The notes: a model not told the origin generated them from the sequence alone. Shown: positions 1 to 11,480, counted from the stretch's first letter. The stretch: 64,000 bases of DNA from Symbiodinium microadriaticum (GCA_001939145.1 LSRX01000471.1:214305-278304); one strand, 5' to 3'. A program made the numbers and translations.

Positions 1-404
1 TTTGGGGGGTTTAGGTAGCTGCCACACAGAAATCACTACGTCAAAGCCTCCTCAAGTTAGCCATCGTCCGAGCTACGTTGCCCTCAAACAACACCGTCTT
101 GAACCAGCAGCGGTCGGTAAAGTATTCCATTCGGTTGCATTCTGGGATGAATTGTCCAGAAAACTCGATAGCCCTTAATAAAGCCAGCTCGCCAAACAGC
201 TACAGTCAAAACCCCCACGCCCAAAACGAACAACACACCAACAAAGCCAGGGTGCACGAAAACAACACAACATCCCAAGCCACAAAGAGCAGAAAATGCG
301 TACAACCAAAACAAACACAAAACCCGCAACTTGGCCTGCCTACTTGCCTAAACCAAAACCCTCCGGTAAACCCTATACCCCGAAAATGGTAAGAAGAAGA
401 CCAA
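1..404. other. no gene recognised
   Basis: Open frames exist on both strands, but they are rich in Asn, Pro and Gln or in Val, Phe and Gly and look like low-complexity readings. I see no splice-bounded exon and no known domain. Telomere-like repeats begin just after this stretch. Confidence 0.4.
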
Positions 405-470
405 GAGCAGGGACCCTAAACCCTAAACCCTAAAAACTAAACCCCTAAACCCGAAACCCCCAAAAAAGAG
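405..470 (+). repeat. CCCTAAA telomere-like block
   Basis: A short degenerate array of the heptamer CCCTAAA, with a second patch at about 645-715. It is interstitial and mixed with one-base variants, so it is not a working chromosome end. It opens the first GC-rich island of the window. Confidence 0.85.
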
Positions 471-520
471 GAAGAAGAAGAGGAGGAAGACCAGGGACTC
501 CGACCTGCTTCATCCGGCCC

Positions 521-664
521 ATGGCTACCGCGCGGGCGCTCTTGCGGCCAGCGGCGGTGAAACGTCGAACTCAGGGCTTAGCCGTGGGGTCTTCCTTTGC
601 AGGCTCTGAAGGGATGGCTAAGCACGCGTTTGAACCGCTAGTTATCCTCAACCCTAAACCCTAA
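521..664 (+). CDS. possible short plus-strand exon or ORF, unknown protein
   Basis: An ATG opens a 47-codon frame starting MATARALLRPAAVKR and running into CCCTAAA repeat before its stop. The start is rich in Ala, Arg and Leu without acidic residues, as in a mitochondrial targeting peptide, but this is only a composition argument. An internal TTTGCAG|G at about 595-602 could also be a 3' splice site. It is one of few candidates on the plus strand and could be chance. No family is recognised. Confidence 0.25.
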   Translation: MATARALLRPAAVKRRTQGLAVGSSFAGSEGMAKHAFEPLVILNPKP

Positions 665-838
665 ACCCTAGAAACAGACACCCTAAACCCTGAACCCCTA
701 AACCTGGCTTTGGGGAAGAGGGCTTAGGGTTTAGGGCTGAAGTGGGTTCTTTGGCTATCCTCCTCAACCTAAAAGGATAGGTCCTTTAGGGTCTGACCGA
801 GTTTTCGGATGCAGGGAGGGTGGTTATATTGAGGGTTT

Positions 839-1445
839 ACCTGGAGCCCCGAAAGTATGGTAAATTTTTGGTCAAACCGTAATGGGCGTAAATTTCCGTA
901 AACGGGCGTATTTGTGCGTAAACCTGAAATCTGGGTATTTGCGTGGGGTCCTACATGTAGCCATCAGCCTACTCACCTCGCCAGGCACATGACCCAAAGC
1001 CGTAGAATAACCATAATTTTAACAGCCACGCGCGTAGAATAACCGTACAATTTCGTAACTGCACCCAACGACCATAAACCAACCATAAAAATCCGTAGAA
1101 AAAAGCATGAAAAGCATAGAAAAACCATAGAAAAACCATAAAAAAAGCAAACAAGCCATAAATATCCGTAAATTCGCACCGAGCCCACCCCAAAACCTGC
1201 GCAAAATCAACCATAAAAAAGCATAGAAATCCGTAGAAAAAGCGTAGAACGCCCATAAACAACCGTAGGTTGTATCCCATAGCCCAAAACACCTATACAA
1301 ACCCCTTACAGCCACCCCAGAAAAACCCCATAAGGATGAGGCATAAAATCCGTAAAAAAAGCCATCGACCATAAATTTCAAAACCGGGCGTAAATGTGCG
1401 TAGGAAAAAACCGGGCTTAAATTTACCAAAAATGGGGCTCCAGGT
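839..1445. mobile_element. 607-bp inverted-repeat element filled with CGTAAA/CATAAA motifs
   Basis: The ends are perfect 12-bp inverted repeats, ACCTGGAGCCCC on the left and its complement on the right. The similarity continues inward as a degenerate GGTAAATTT(TTGG) on both sides. The interior is almost wholly short motifs such as CCGTAGAAAA, CCATAAAA and GGGCGTAAA, so it encodes nothing convincing despite open frames of 71-136 codons. It resembles a non-autonomous DNA transposon or foldback element. No clear target duplication is visible. Confidence 0.7.
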
Positions 1446-2209
1446 AGAGTTTAGGATTCAGGATTTAGGGATACTTCTGATTTTTGTTTCGTGTCAGAGT
1501 CATACTCTAGTAGTGGAAGCCATAAAAAAACCTGAGCCCCACAAAACAATTGCACTTAGAGATGTTGCGTCCACTATGACCCCGTGGCTGCCCCTAAACA
1601 GGATGGCACTGTCCGCTCACTGAGCAGACCTCGGCAGACAGGCACCACGTGGGCAGTTGATGAGGGCTTCGGGAGTCTGCTCCAATGTTCCTTTAAACCC
1701 TAAACCCTAAACCCTTTCCATTAATGGCTCCTTTGAAGGCTCCGCTACGTTCAGGGAGTGTGCACATGTTCCTTTAAAGGCTACTTTGAGGGGGCCTTTA
1801 AGAGGATCTAGGCTTCGGGGGGAATTAGGGGAGTGAGGATTTCGGGGCTCGGGCTATGCCAGCACTTGCCTCTCGTTCTGCTTCGGGTCCTAGGATGCGA
1901 GCTACCTAGGTTCCTGTGCGGTTTGCCGGGTTTGCGTGAAGGCTTTCTAGAAGGTTAAAACGGGGATTTTGGAAGGGTCTTATGACGGATGGTACCTTGC
2001 TCTTACTCCCCCCAGACAGGACTCAAAGTATTTAGGGTTCAAGAGGTTACGGTTTTCGAGTTTAGGGTTCCAGAGGCTTCGGGGTGAGTCCAGATTTTGG
2101 GGGACCTTCAGTTCGGGCTTGCAACGGGGGGATCTCCTTCTCTGCTGCCAGCTTATAGCCTCTGAGCTTCTAGTCGACCCATCAGGGGAGCGCTGACATA
2201 AACCAGATT
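1446..2209. other. no gene recognised
   Basis: Scattered single TTTAGGG and CCCTAAA copies and GGCTCCTTTGAA-like repeats lie in unique DNA. Open frames of about 75 codons have no recognisable domain and no convincing splice context. Confidence 0.4.
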
Positions 2210-2326
2210 ACCCAAAGAGCCCAATACCCTTGAATTAAGGAATATACCTTAAATCATGATATTAAAGCCCCCATAATATTAAAGCCCCTATAACTTAAGG
2301 TATCGTCCTTAATTAAGGTGTATTGG
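2210..2326. mobile_element. MITE-like hairpin, family 3 copy a
   Basis: Begins CCCAAAGAGCCCAATAC and carries inverted CCTTAATTAAGG-type tracts. It lies next to a second copy and shares its terminal motif. There is no coding capacity. Confidence 0.65.
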
Positions 2327-2329
2327 TAG

Positions 2330-2451
2330 ATGGTACCCAAAGAGCCCAATACACCTTAACTAAGGAAACTACCCTAAATTATAAGGGACTTCATATTATG
2401 ATTTAAGGTGTATTCCTTAATTAAGGGGTATTGGGCTCTCTGGGATACCAT
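2330..2451. mobile_element. MITE-like hairpin, family 3 copy b
   Basis: The terminal inverted repeats read ATGGTACCCAAAGAGCCCAA on the left and the near complement (TTGGGCTCTCTGGGATACCAT-type) on the right. CCTTAATTAAGG lies inside. A third copy is at 38462-38568, so this is a dispersed family. Confidence 0.75.
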
Positions 2452-2605
2452 CTACGATATGTCAGACCCTGGCCTGGTAATTCGATAGGATACTGCCCCG
2501 TAAACCCGGCTGCATAGAGAATATCGAGCACCCCCCTGAATGCTGAACCCGAATCCCTGAAAAAGCCTAAACCTGAATTTAAATCTGGAAGGCACAGAAA
2601 CCCTA

Positions 2606-2705
2606 AAGGGTCCCTGTGCCCGAATAGTATATGCTTTGTCCCCAAAGTACCTATATAAAGACTACATTAAGGCCAAAGTATATACTATGTGGGTACATGG
2701 ACCCC
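2606..2705. mobile_element. MITE-like hairpin, family 4 copy a
   Basis: The left end AGGGTCCCTGTGCCCGAATA and the right end, the complement of AGGGGTCCATGTACCCACATA, are inverted repeats around a core containing GGCCAAAGTATATACTAT. The same ends recur at 12090, 35010 and 36154. Confidence 0.75.
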
Positions 2706-3269
2706 TCTGGGGCTGATGAGTAACCCACGCTTCGTGGGTTCTTGCTAAGGAGGTTGCTCTAAGTTAAAGAAGCCATATTACTATTGATCCCTATTATGGT
2801 AACTTAAATATAATGTGATCATGTAGCCTTACCATAATAACGAAACTATATTATTACTATAGATCCCTGTTGTGGTAGCTTATTAAATGTAACCTTTAAC
2901 AAGAGCCCAGCTTCCCTTTGCAAGGATGACTGGAGGCATTCTGGCATGTAAGACATCTGGTTACAGTCGTACGGATTAGTTCTCAGGGGCCTTCATTGAA
3001 AGCCGTCTGGGACATAATCAGACCTTCATAAGGTCATACTGATTCGATTCTTGTAAAAACCCTACGAAATTTCTTCTAAACCGCCCTGCAACAGCTCAAG
3101 GTATCTGTTCGGTCCTCGAAGGGCCGGTGGTTAAGGTCTGGCTCAGACCCGGGCAGTAGACACCACGTGGAACCACCGCGGAAAGCCTGGTCAGCAGCAC
3201 GAATTTGAACACACACATATATATGTGAATATAACTGTGAACACTACTATAAGTAAATTAACCCTTTTG

Positions 3270-3301
3270 ATCAATATATATATATATATATATATATAAA
3301 C

Positions 3302-3332
<31 letters not shown>

Positions 3333-3346
3333 CACATACATATACG

Positions 3347-3397
<51 letters not shown>

Positions 3398-3410
3398 GCA
3401 TATGCATATG

Positions 3411-3445
<35 letters not shown>

Positions 3446-3458
3446 GCATATGCATATG

Positions 3459-3507
<49 letters not shown>

Positions 3508-3515
3508 TTATACAA
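3270..3515. repeat. (AT)n and (CATATA)n microsatellite
   Basis: Starts as AT dinucleotides, then about 30 copies of the hexamer CATATA with interspersed CATATG variants. It yields Tyr-Met and Ile-His readings in open frames on both strands that should not be called genes. Confidence 0.95.
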
Positions 3516-3529
3516 TATTTATTGATTTA

Positions 3530-6500
3530 TTATAGAGGGGCCAGGATAGCTAACACGATTTTTGAGGGAGGGTGTATCATAGATGCTCTGGAACCCAAGG
3601 CTAGCAGTACTGATACTACCCCCTGTCGTTTCCTGGGTCGTAGGTTTAGGAAGGCAGCTGTTGGCAATTCGGGTTCAGGGTTGGATCTCCGGGCTTAAAG
3701 GAGGTTAGGGTTTAAGGTGTTGGCTTTAGGGTTTAAGGTTCAGATTTAGGGAGTAGGGTTTAGGGGTTCCGCTGCAGGATTGCGGGCTCAGAAGCTTCTG
3801 GGTGTCGAGTACTTCAAACCGGGCAGTTGTTGGTCATCGGTGTTCAGGGGCAGCTTTCCCAAACCATGGCTGGGAGTCATAAACCAGGAAAGATACGATG
3901 GAGGCCATGATACTCGGGGTAGTGTTTTTGGGTCTACTATACTCCTATGTAACAAGAAATCCTAAAGGAATACCGTTAGTAATTCCTCCGACCTCTATAT
4001 TACTGCTTCACGATGTTGCCGGAGTTTCTTGCTGAACTCTGCAACAGGGATGTGTTTTTTCTCTTCAGCTTCCCGGCAGCCTTAAACATCAATGGTAATT
4101 CAGTCCAAAAACATAGGCAAATCCTGACCCTAGATCAGAATTCGAACCGCAACACCACGGATCCCCCGCATCCTACGGGACATGCCCGAAACCCGGATGC
4201 CCTACCTACTCCCTACAGAGTTACACCCGCCAACACATACCGGAGAGCCTGGCTCACTGGAGAAGCCATGCCATGTGGGAGAGGGAAAGCACTCGTCCCA
4301 GTTGAAATGGTTTTAGGGCCTGTGGAGTTTAGGGCTGGGGATTTAGGGCTTGAGAATCGGAGTACCGAGCTTGGTCACAATCAGAGGTGCAGGATTATGA
4401 AGGAAGTACTCACCCTCCTTACTGCTACTGTGGGCGACAACGGACTCTGTGACTTCGTGCACTTGGGGCTGTGGGGTTCAGGGGCTTTACGGGTGTTAGA
4501 GGTTTAGGGGTTTAGGGCTTAGGTTTCGGGTTTCGGCTAAGTTTGGTGGCTTCCGGCTACACTATCCTACTATTACTATACTAGCTTGGACCTAGATTGT
4601 GGTCTCGTTGCCCACGACGACGCTGAGTGTTGAAAGCAACGGAATGAAGTAGCGCTCATCATGCATGACAGACTGTCACTGTCAACATGGCTTTGGTCTT
4701 GGGGTTTAGGACGTGGGGCCTTTGTGATATGTGGCGATCCAGGAGGCTGTCGAAATTGCAGACTAGGGATGCGGGTTGTGGATAGCAAGATAATGAATCC
4801 ATCGAGCACCTTGAGTTCAGAGCGTAGTAAGTTCGAAGTTTACAGCTTCAAGTCTGGTGCATTGGCTCTGTGCCACGAAAGCTTTTCCACAGTGGCCGAA
4901 ACGAGGGCTGTTCGATCTACTGGTTGAGGCGATGGTCGCTGCCGACTTTATACAACACTCTGTTCTCAAATAAAACCTAAACCCGCAGGGTGTAGGGTCT
5001 AGGGCCCCCAAAGCATGTACTGTGTCACGAAAACAGTACGACTGTCATGTTGAAGAAACGGGCGACTCGGCAACCACCCTGGTGCGACACGGAGTGTGAG
5101 AAAGGACCCCAAACCAACAATCCCGGAGACCCCCAACCCTCAAGACCTACGCCTGAATCATGTAAACCACGCGTTGAATTAAGCCCCGCCTCATGGTCCA
5201 AATCAGACGACATGCTTTGTTCCAGTGTTTGGGCACCCAAAACACCACGACATCAGCACCAGCTAAGTGTCGAGTTTCCGGTACTGGACATCCGGCTTCC
5301 CGCTCTAAAAGGATACAGCATATATGGTTGCAGGTTCAGGGCTTTGGGCTTAGAACTCCCCGGTGGCTGATGAGTCCACGTCTACGTTGTTCGGGTTTCA
5401 AGCATTGGGGTTTGGGCTAGGGCTTCCGGGGGGGCTATGGAGAACTGGATGCATGGGAAAGGCAAAACGTAGTCATGTACATCTGGTTCTCAACTTACTG
5501 TCAAGCTGCTACCCCCGGGAACTTTGGAAGGTGTCTTAAGCCCGTACCCTCACCCTGGCACAGACATTTTTACGCAAGCTACGGCATGTGCGGGCCATCG
5601 AGTCATCATGTTGACGTCCCGAGGTGCCTGAGCTTTCAAGAGGACAATCTCCAGCGAAGCTTCTCTCTATCGTTGGGGTCGAGGGTTTAGGGTTTTAGCC
5701 TCCTCGGCGACATCACTCATTTGGCCAGCACTTGCTTGTGCCGAGCTCGCATGCTGCTCCTGCCGAGACTATGTTTCCCATGGGTTTGCCGCAATGTTCA
5801 GGCAATCGCCAAACATGTTTGTGACTTCATTCAATGTTAATTTTAGCCGGCAACCTTCAGCTTTGAAGCAGAAAAACCTTTTCATTTGCAGAGGCCGTGC
5901 CTAAAAGAGTCACAGCCCACGAGCTGATCTTAAACCCAGACGGAGCTCATGGCCATGACACCAGCCACGGATACAGCAGTCAGCTAGCAGTAGCAGTACT
6001 CCATAAGGTGCCCCTACTGGAACTTTAGCCTGATCTTCCCAAACTCTATTCTACCTATTCCGGCACCCTTGATCTCTCTATATCCCGAAGAGCTCCAAGA
6101 GATCAATCTCGAAAATCGGAGACACACACACACACACAGATGTACATGTAAACCGAAACAGAATCCATGCCCGCCCGCGCCTCTCAGACAGACTCTCCGG
6201 GTTCATCCACGGTGTCGAAAAAATCCGAGATTGTCGGTGCCTGGAGTCGTATGCGAAGAAAAGCGCGATGGGTGGGTTACCGCAGACCAGAGCCCCACTT
6301 GCGGGCTCCCGAGTAGAGCATACCTTGGACTTCGTGTGAAGAGCAAACGTCTGAGCGCGAGGAGGGTCATGGACGTTGAGGGCCCCGAGCCCTTTGGAAT
6401 CCTATATGGACAAGGGGACAGATGTTTTCCTGGATACCTAAACCTGGAGCGTATGTAAAGAACCCCGTAAGCACCGCACACTTTGCAGCACTTATAACGC

Positions 6501-6590
6501 CCCTACCGCTCCCCCAAGCGCTGTCCTGAATCTCAAACCTCCATATGCAACCCGAGGTTATAATTGTCTACAGGGCCAAAACCAATTTTT
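3530..6590. other. region without a supported gene
   Basis: Mostly unique DNA with isolated TTTAGGG variants (3690-3770, 4500-4530). Frames of up to 164 codons at 4013-4507 and 129 codons at 6069-6458 have no known domain and cross repeat motifs. An (AC)n run lies at about 6123-6139. Small exons may be hidden here, but I could not fix any. Confidence 0.35.
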
Positions 6591-6861
6591 TTCAGATCTT
6601 CCAAAATCCCTTATTTAAGGAATCCACATAACTAAAACAGAATAGGACACGGAAGATCTCAGAAAAGCCCGAGATTCCTAACCCCTATACTATACACCCT
6701 AAACCGGCATAAAGGAACGCTTCTAGCCTGAAGGAGCCCTCAGGGAAGCATATGAATTACTAGCTGCTTGGCTCAAACCCTTTATCTCCCTAACCTCCCC
6801 CCCCCCTCCGGCCCCAAACCTGCTGAACCCTTTCGTCAAAAACTCCTNCCCTCCTAAAATA

Positions 6862-6958
6862 GATAAAATAATGGCCCAAACCCCTAAACCCCCAAACCCC
6901 TAAACCCCTAAACCCCTAAACCCCTAAACCCTAAACCCCTAAACCCTAAACCCTACCC
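6862..6958 (+). repeat. CCCTAAA telomere-like block
   Basis: About twelve heptamers or octamers, largely CCCCTAAA and CCCTAAA. On the plus axis it lies left of the exon at 6984-7071, whose other side carries the opposite orientation (TTTAGGG). Confidence 0.9.
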
Positions 6959-6983
6959 GCCTGCATAACCTTTCTAGGAACTC

Positions 6984-7071
6984 TTCTGGAACCGCGTAGG
7001 TCCCCTTGCAGACCCTTCGAGTAGGGCCTGCTCGCCAGGCTTTGGTGGCGAAGTCGGCTCACTGAGACCTC
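6984..7071 (-). CDS. candidate internal exon, unknown protein
   Basis: On the minus strand TTAAG|GAGG gives an AG|G acceptor, followed by an open frame reading EVSVSRLRHQSLASRPYSKG. Base composition changes sharply from the flanking TTTAGGG and CCCTAAA arrays. The 3' limit is uncertain. The protein is not recognised; the sequence is basic and Ser-rich. The call rests on the island pattern seen at many better-supported exons in this window. Confidence 0.4.
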
Positions 7072-7072
7072 C

Positions 7073-7560
7073 TTAAGGGTTTGAGGTTTCTAGGATTATA
7101 GGGCTGAAGGGCTTAAGGGTTTAAGGGCTTAAAGTTTCTAGCGTTTAGGGTTGAAGAGTTTAAGGGTTTAGGGTTTAAGGGCTTAAGGCTTCTAGGCTTT
7201 AGGGTTGAAGGGTTCAGGATTTAGGGTTCTAGGGTTTCTTGTTTATGGGATTTAGGCTTGAAAATCTAGGGTTGAAGCTTAAGGGTTTAAGGTTTATAGG
7301 ATTTAGGGGTTTTAAGGTTTACGGACTGAGCTGTAAGGTTTCGGGATTCAGGTTTAGAAGGATTCAGGATTAGGGATTCGGGTTTGGTGGGCTTAGGGTT
7401 TTGTAGCGAAGAGGTTAGAACTCCACCTGCGGGTGCTTCAGGGTTTAGGGTGTAGCGTCTAGGGGCTTCGAGGTGTAATTAGGGCTTAACAAGAATTACG
7501 GATTAGGGGTTAAGGTTTAGGGCTTGAGGGGCTTAGTGCTTAATTGGGACTGGCAAGGGA
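7073..7560 (+). repeat. TTTAGGG telomere-like block, strongly decayed
   Basis: Some 490 bases of TTTAGGG variants (GGGTTTAAGG, GGGCTTAAGG, GGATTTAGG). It forms the opposite-orientation partner of the block at 6862-6958. A poly-G tract follows at about 7565. Confidence 0.85.
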
Positions 7561-7950
7561 AAATGGGGGGGGGGGGGAGCGGGTCCCCATAACAATCCCC
7601 CTATTAACGTGGTTCTCAGCGCATACATGTGTTGGACTATGAGTTTGGGTGGAAGTATGTCTTTCGTTTAACATGTGTTCGAAAACTTAGAACTACTTAG
7701 TACATGAACATGTTGGACTGATGGGTAAGCACAACCACGTCTTATCAGGTGACTCGGGACACCTGTGTATGTGCTAACGTTCGATGTCGCCTATTCATCG
7801 AATGTTGTGAAAATATGTGTTGGGACGGACGTCTGACACCTAGACCTAGACATGTCGATTCTTGTGCAGCGTCCGGCGCAAAGAACCGTTGGCACATGAA
7901 TTGTTTCTCTCCCCCCCCCCCGCCCGCGGATCAAAACTGGCCTAGCAGCC

Positions 7951-8250
7951 TCACATGCTGAATAGCGGTTCTACCGATCCAGAACCACCATGCCACCAAG
8001 CTGGCGACGAATCTCCGAGAGATTGCGCGGATGGTAAGCAAAGAAGTTGTATGTGAAAGCACCAGCCAATAGCCAATTGATCGTAAGGGGAGCATTTTGC
8101 CCACGCAAGGTGCAACTTGTGCTTCTGGCTGTAGAACTTGAGGACTGGCTGCCACCATATCGGCTTCCATGCATTTCGAGCTGAATCGCTCCAAGGCTCT
8201 GTCGTGCAGAAACTCGTTCCCATCTTCCCACATGTCGATGAGGAATGGGT
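7951..8250 (-). pseudogene. frame-disrupted coding remnant, unknown protein
   Basis: Three overlapping minus-strand frames each contain a protein-like part, in a sensible order: FLIDMWEDGNEFLHDRALER (about 8190-8250), then WQPVLKFYSQKHKLHLAWAK (about 8095-8155), then LTINWLLAGAFTYNFFAYHP with following residues (about 7970-8085). The frame changes near 8155 and 8095, so either the gene is decayed or tiny introns are involved. The family is not identified. All three frames are open, so part of this may be chance. Confidence 0.35.
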
Positions 8251-9404
8251 AGGGTCTGCTGTCCCTGTTGTTCGAGCTTTGCGACAAGTGAGGGCAGCGG
8301 AAGTAGGGTTCGCTGGACAGATCCTGCAAGTTATCCTGGTGCCGCTCCAGTGAATCGTAATTTGCCCGGTGCTTGGCTGCAGACGATCTGCGGCCAGCTG
8401 GGGGAGGGAGTATTGTTATGGGAATCCAACCCCCATACAGTAGTCGTCCAGGTCCACATCAGTTTCTGTCTAATCATCTAATCTTACAATAAAAAAACTG
8501 TGAGACCTATGCTTTTAGGGTCCATATAAACCTCTGGCTAGGCTATATAAAGTTCGGACCGTATGACATAAGCCCGGAGCCTGCAGGTGCCGGAGAACTC
8601 TCGAGGGAGACCTCCGGCATTTTCGGCTCGGTACCTTCGAGAGGTGCAATAGAGGATCCTAAGTGAAGCCCATACACCTTTGTTAGGGTTTAGGGTTTAG
8701 GGGGAGGCGGCAGATTGGGATCTGGCCTGTGTCTCTAGGTGACAACAGCCGGGTCTCGGAGTTTGTCCATTTTGCTGGTACATTATAGCATTGGTCATGC
8801 TCAGGTGGTTATTGATATTGATTGTCCCCTCTTTTCCATGGCTCAGTTGTTTGCCTGTCTGCTGGGAGAGTGTGGTCATGCAAGGGCAGCTATGCCTGAT
8901 TGTCCATAATCTAGAGAGAAAGAGGTCAGAAGCCTCGTTCTCGCGACAGCTCACATGAATCCACACGTCTCCGTGGCGCTACGAGTCTTTACACGGATCC
9001 CGAAGCCTTGAATCCTGTAAGCCGTACACAGCTTCGAAGCCGGTTTCAACTTTGTGCAGATGGGGGTCCTGCCGAATTACAGCCCAGTTGTCCTCATGAC
9101 TCCAGAAGAATATACCCCAATAGCCCTAGTCCAAGTTATTGCAGAAATGTAGATATGTCAGACATCGCAGATGGTGTCGCGCAATCCAGCCTCAGAACTA
9201 AAACCGAAAACGCTTCACCAAGCCAACTCGAATCTAAACCCAGAGCCCTAACTCCAAAACATCCTACTCGGAAAGCAGGTAAAACCCAGATCCGGAGCTT
9301 CAAACATCTCTGTTTCAAGGCCGGGGAGGGTACGCACCAACTGCACATGGCCAAAACTGCCGGAGCTTTTAAAACCCTAAAAACTTCGAAACCTTACATC
9401 CTAA

Positions 9405-9640
9405 CTCCTGCATCCTAAACCCTTAAACCTCTGACCCCTTAAACCCCCCTGAACCCTAAAGCCTAAAAGGCACCCCAAAACCTTTCCTCAACTCACCCCT
9501 AAAGCCCCAAAGCCCGAAACCCTAAGCCCCAAAGCCCCAAAGCCCTAAACCCTAAAGCCCCAAAGCCCCAAACCCTAAAACCAAAGCCCTAATCCCTAAA
9601 CTCCAAATCCCTAAACCCTAATCCCAAGCCTGTCGGGGCG
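9405..9640 (+). repeat. CCCTAAA telomere-like block
   Basis: A degenerate array with frequent CCCCAAAG and CCCTAAAG variants. It is the left partner of an inverted pair around the small GC-rich island at 9631-9680. Confidence 0.85.
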
Positions 9641-9680
9641 ATCGGGGAGGGGAGCTCCGGCTGGGGCCTTCCTCTGCGGC
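9631..9680 (-). CDS. exon-like island A, repeated module
   Basis: A GC-rich island between opposite telomere-like blocks. On the minus strand GAGCCGCAG|AGG precedes a frame starting EEGPSRSSPPRSPRQ. It shares a DNA pattern with islands at 11826-11875 and 13377-13430 (AGGAGGCCC near the start, CCGGCAGG or CCGACAGG at the end). It may be one of a set of duplicated exons or a non-coding repeat; the protein is not recognised. Confidence 0.3.
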
Positions 9681-9691
9681 TCGATGGGCTC

Positions 9692-10030
9692 AGAGGGTTT
9701 AGGGTGTAGGGCCCTGAGGGTTTATGTATGGGGTTTAGGGTGTAGAGGTTCAGGGTGTAGGGTTTAGGGTCTTAGAGGTTTTGGGGGTTGAGGGCTTTAA
9801 GGTTTAGGGTTCGGGGTTTGGGGTTTAGGGTCTTAGGGGTTTGGGGGGTTTAGGCTTTTGATGTTTAGGGTTCAGGGCTTAGGGTTTATTAGGGTTTGGG
9901 GTTTGGGGGGTTTAGGCTTTTGATGTTTAGGGTTCAGGGCTTAGGGTTTATTAGGGTTTGGGGTTTGGGGTGCTGGGGTATTAGGGGTTAGGGCTTCTAA
10001 ACTAGGGCCTTCGGGTTTAGGGACTTGAAA
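9692..10030 (+). repeat. TTTAGGG telomere-like block with an internal tandem duplication
   Basis: A degenerate TTTAGGG array. It includes a longer unit of about 63 bases, containing GGCTTTTGATGTTTAGGG, repeated twice in tandem near 9850-9965. This shows segmental duplication within the array in addition to point decay. Confidence 0.85.
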
Positions 10031-10077
10031 GTTCGGGGTGCAGGGGCTTTTCAGGCTAGTGTACCCTTTTTCCTACT

Positions 10078-10235
10078 ATTCCACAGGGGCAAAAGGGACA
10101 GCGATGCCAGCGAAGGTGTGCGTGCGAAACGTCGGGATCTCCTCAATGAGAGAGTTGAAAGCAATCTTCTCAATGCTTGTGCAGGAAATAGACACTGACT
10201 TGCCAGGCCAATGCCTGTACAGAATCCCCTGCACA
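10078..10235 (-). CDS. candidate terminal exon, unknown protein; strand uncertain
   Basis: The minus strand has GTGCAG|GGG followed by an open frame containing CTSIEKIAFNSLIEEIPTFR and ending AVPFAPVE, then a stop at about 10078. The plus strand is also open over the same bases (MPAKVCVRNVGISSMREL and on), so strand cannot be settled by frame alone. I favour minus because the good genes here are minus and the acceptor is clear. Confidence 0.35.
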
Positions 10236-11032
10236 CGTTACACATCCTCAACCCGCTGAAAGGGTCTGCTCCCCAGATGCCTCACTCAGTTGCCGAGTTC
10301 ATAAGCCCCAAAAAGCTGTAATCTTGCAACTCTACAACCCAAAAAATGTAAAGTGTTCTCATTCAGCTACTAAGCTAATATGAGCGGCCGTCTTCACCCC
10401 ATTTATGGGCACGCGGAGGGCGCGCACTCACTAGGCCTCAGTGCGCGAAAAAGATCAAGGGATTAAAAGACCAGGGCCCCGGATCTGGGCGCAACACTGG
10501 GTTAGGGTTGAGGGTTTAGGGTTTAGGGTTGAGGGTTTAGGGTTGGGAAGCACTTCCATCAAGCGTATGACCTTTAGTTGTCATCTTTTGACACAGCTTT
10601 TATGACCCAGAGCGTAGCCGAAACCAAAATCCTAGAGCCGGCAAGCCCGTAACACTTCCAGCATCATACGAAATCCAACACATACCCTCACAAAAACTTC
10701 TGGCAAGACATCTTTCAAGCAACCAGCTAAACTCCCACAGCGAAGCTGCCACAATCCTAAACCCTAAACCCCTACACCCTACAAATCCCAAAACACGCCA
10801 ACCTGAAGATAATGCTGCCAAGCCTGAACCATAAAGTCATAAAGCCTATTCCCCAAACCCTACTACGCATGGCTTAGGCTGCCCCTCCCTGCCAGGCATG
10901 AGATTTTATGGTCATAGCCGTAAGGCAGAAAGATGTTGACCATCTCCCAACTAAGTTTAGATCTAAACCCCAAGAGTCCAAGAGGAGAAGGCTTGGGTGG
11001 CTGGGCCGCCGACAACGGCACAGAGTGGGAGA

Positions 11033-11137
11033 TACTGTTGATGATATAGATCCTGCATTACCTTAAGGGCCCTAAACTATGGGAATTATGGCATAATCCT
11101 TATTATGGGTAATGCAGGATTTATCGCATCAACCGTA
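11033..11137. mobile_element. MITE-like hairpin, family 1 copy a
   Basis: About 30-bp inverted ends (CTGTTGATGATA...CCTGCATTACC and complement) surround a core with CCTAAACTATGGGAATTATG. TA lies on both outer sides, as a TA target duplication would. Five more copies lie at 27484, 32201, 42074, 48155 and 57157. Confidence 0.85.
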
Positions 11138-11480
11138 TTAACAGCAAAGGCCCGCTACAGTCAGGCCTCAGCATCCAATCCAAAGCTCTGTCTCCTCCGT
11201 CAGCTGCCTCCACCAGACCGTCAGCCAGAATGGCCGCGAGTGCCAGTCTCACGACGAGCCATGTAGCTGCTGTCCAGTCGCGGCGCCGGACGGCCATCGG
11301 TCTGCCGGGCTCCACTGTATCCCAAAGTTCCCCCCAAGCCTGCATGCGCTGCAACGTCCACGGCTGCCATGCTGTTGAGCACAAGAGGCTAGATGCATAT
11401 GCTCTTGTACGTGCAGGATGGGTCCCTGAGCCATATAGGGGACTGACATGGGACTGGCACTGTTGCGGTCCTAAGCGCTA
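11138..11480 (-). other. GC-rich open region of unknown nature
   Basis: Minus-strand frames run 66-87 codons. One contains MAVRRRDWTAATWLVVRLAL and another is equally open. The plus strand also has an 83-codon frame. The region abuts a family 1 element and ends at a CCCTAAA block. It may hold a real exon, but I cannot choose a frame. Confidence 0.25.

Noticed and set aside
1-720. A chromosome end (true telomere)
   Set aside because: Arrays are short, mutated, in both orientations and continue throughout the window.
3117-3190. tRNA-like stem motifs
   Set aside because: I could not fold a cloverleaf with conserved TTCRA and D-arm positions.
3258-3698. Long Met-Tyr and Ile-His open frames on both strands
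   Set aside because: They are direct translations of the CATATA microsatellite.
8640-8966. 89-codon minus-strand frame as a gene
   Set aside because: No domain, no good acceptor, and the end runs into TTTAGGG repeat; evidence too thin to list.
9008-9418. 136-codon plus-strand frame as a gene
   Set aside because: Its second half is CCCTAAA-derived (KTLKTSKP type) and its first half has no domain or splice context.
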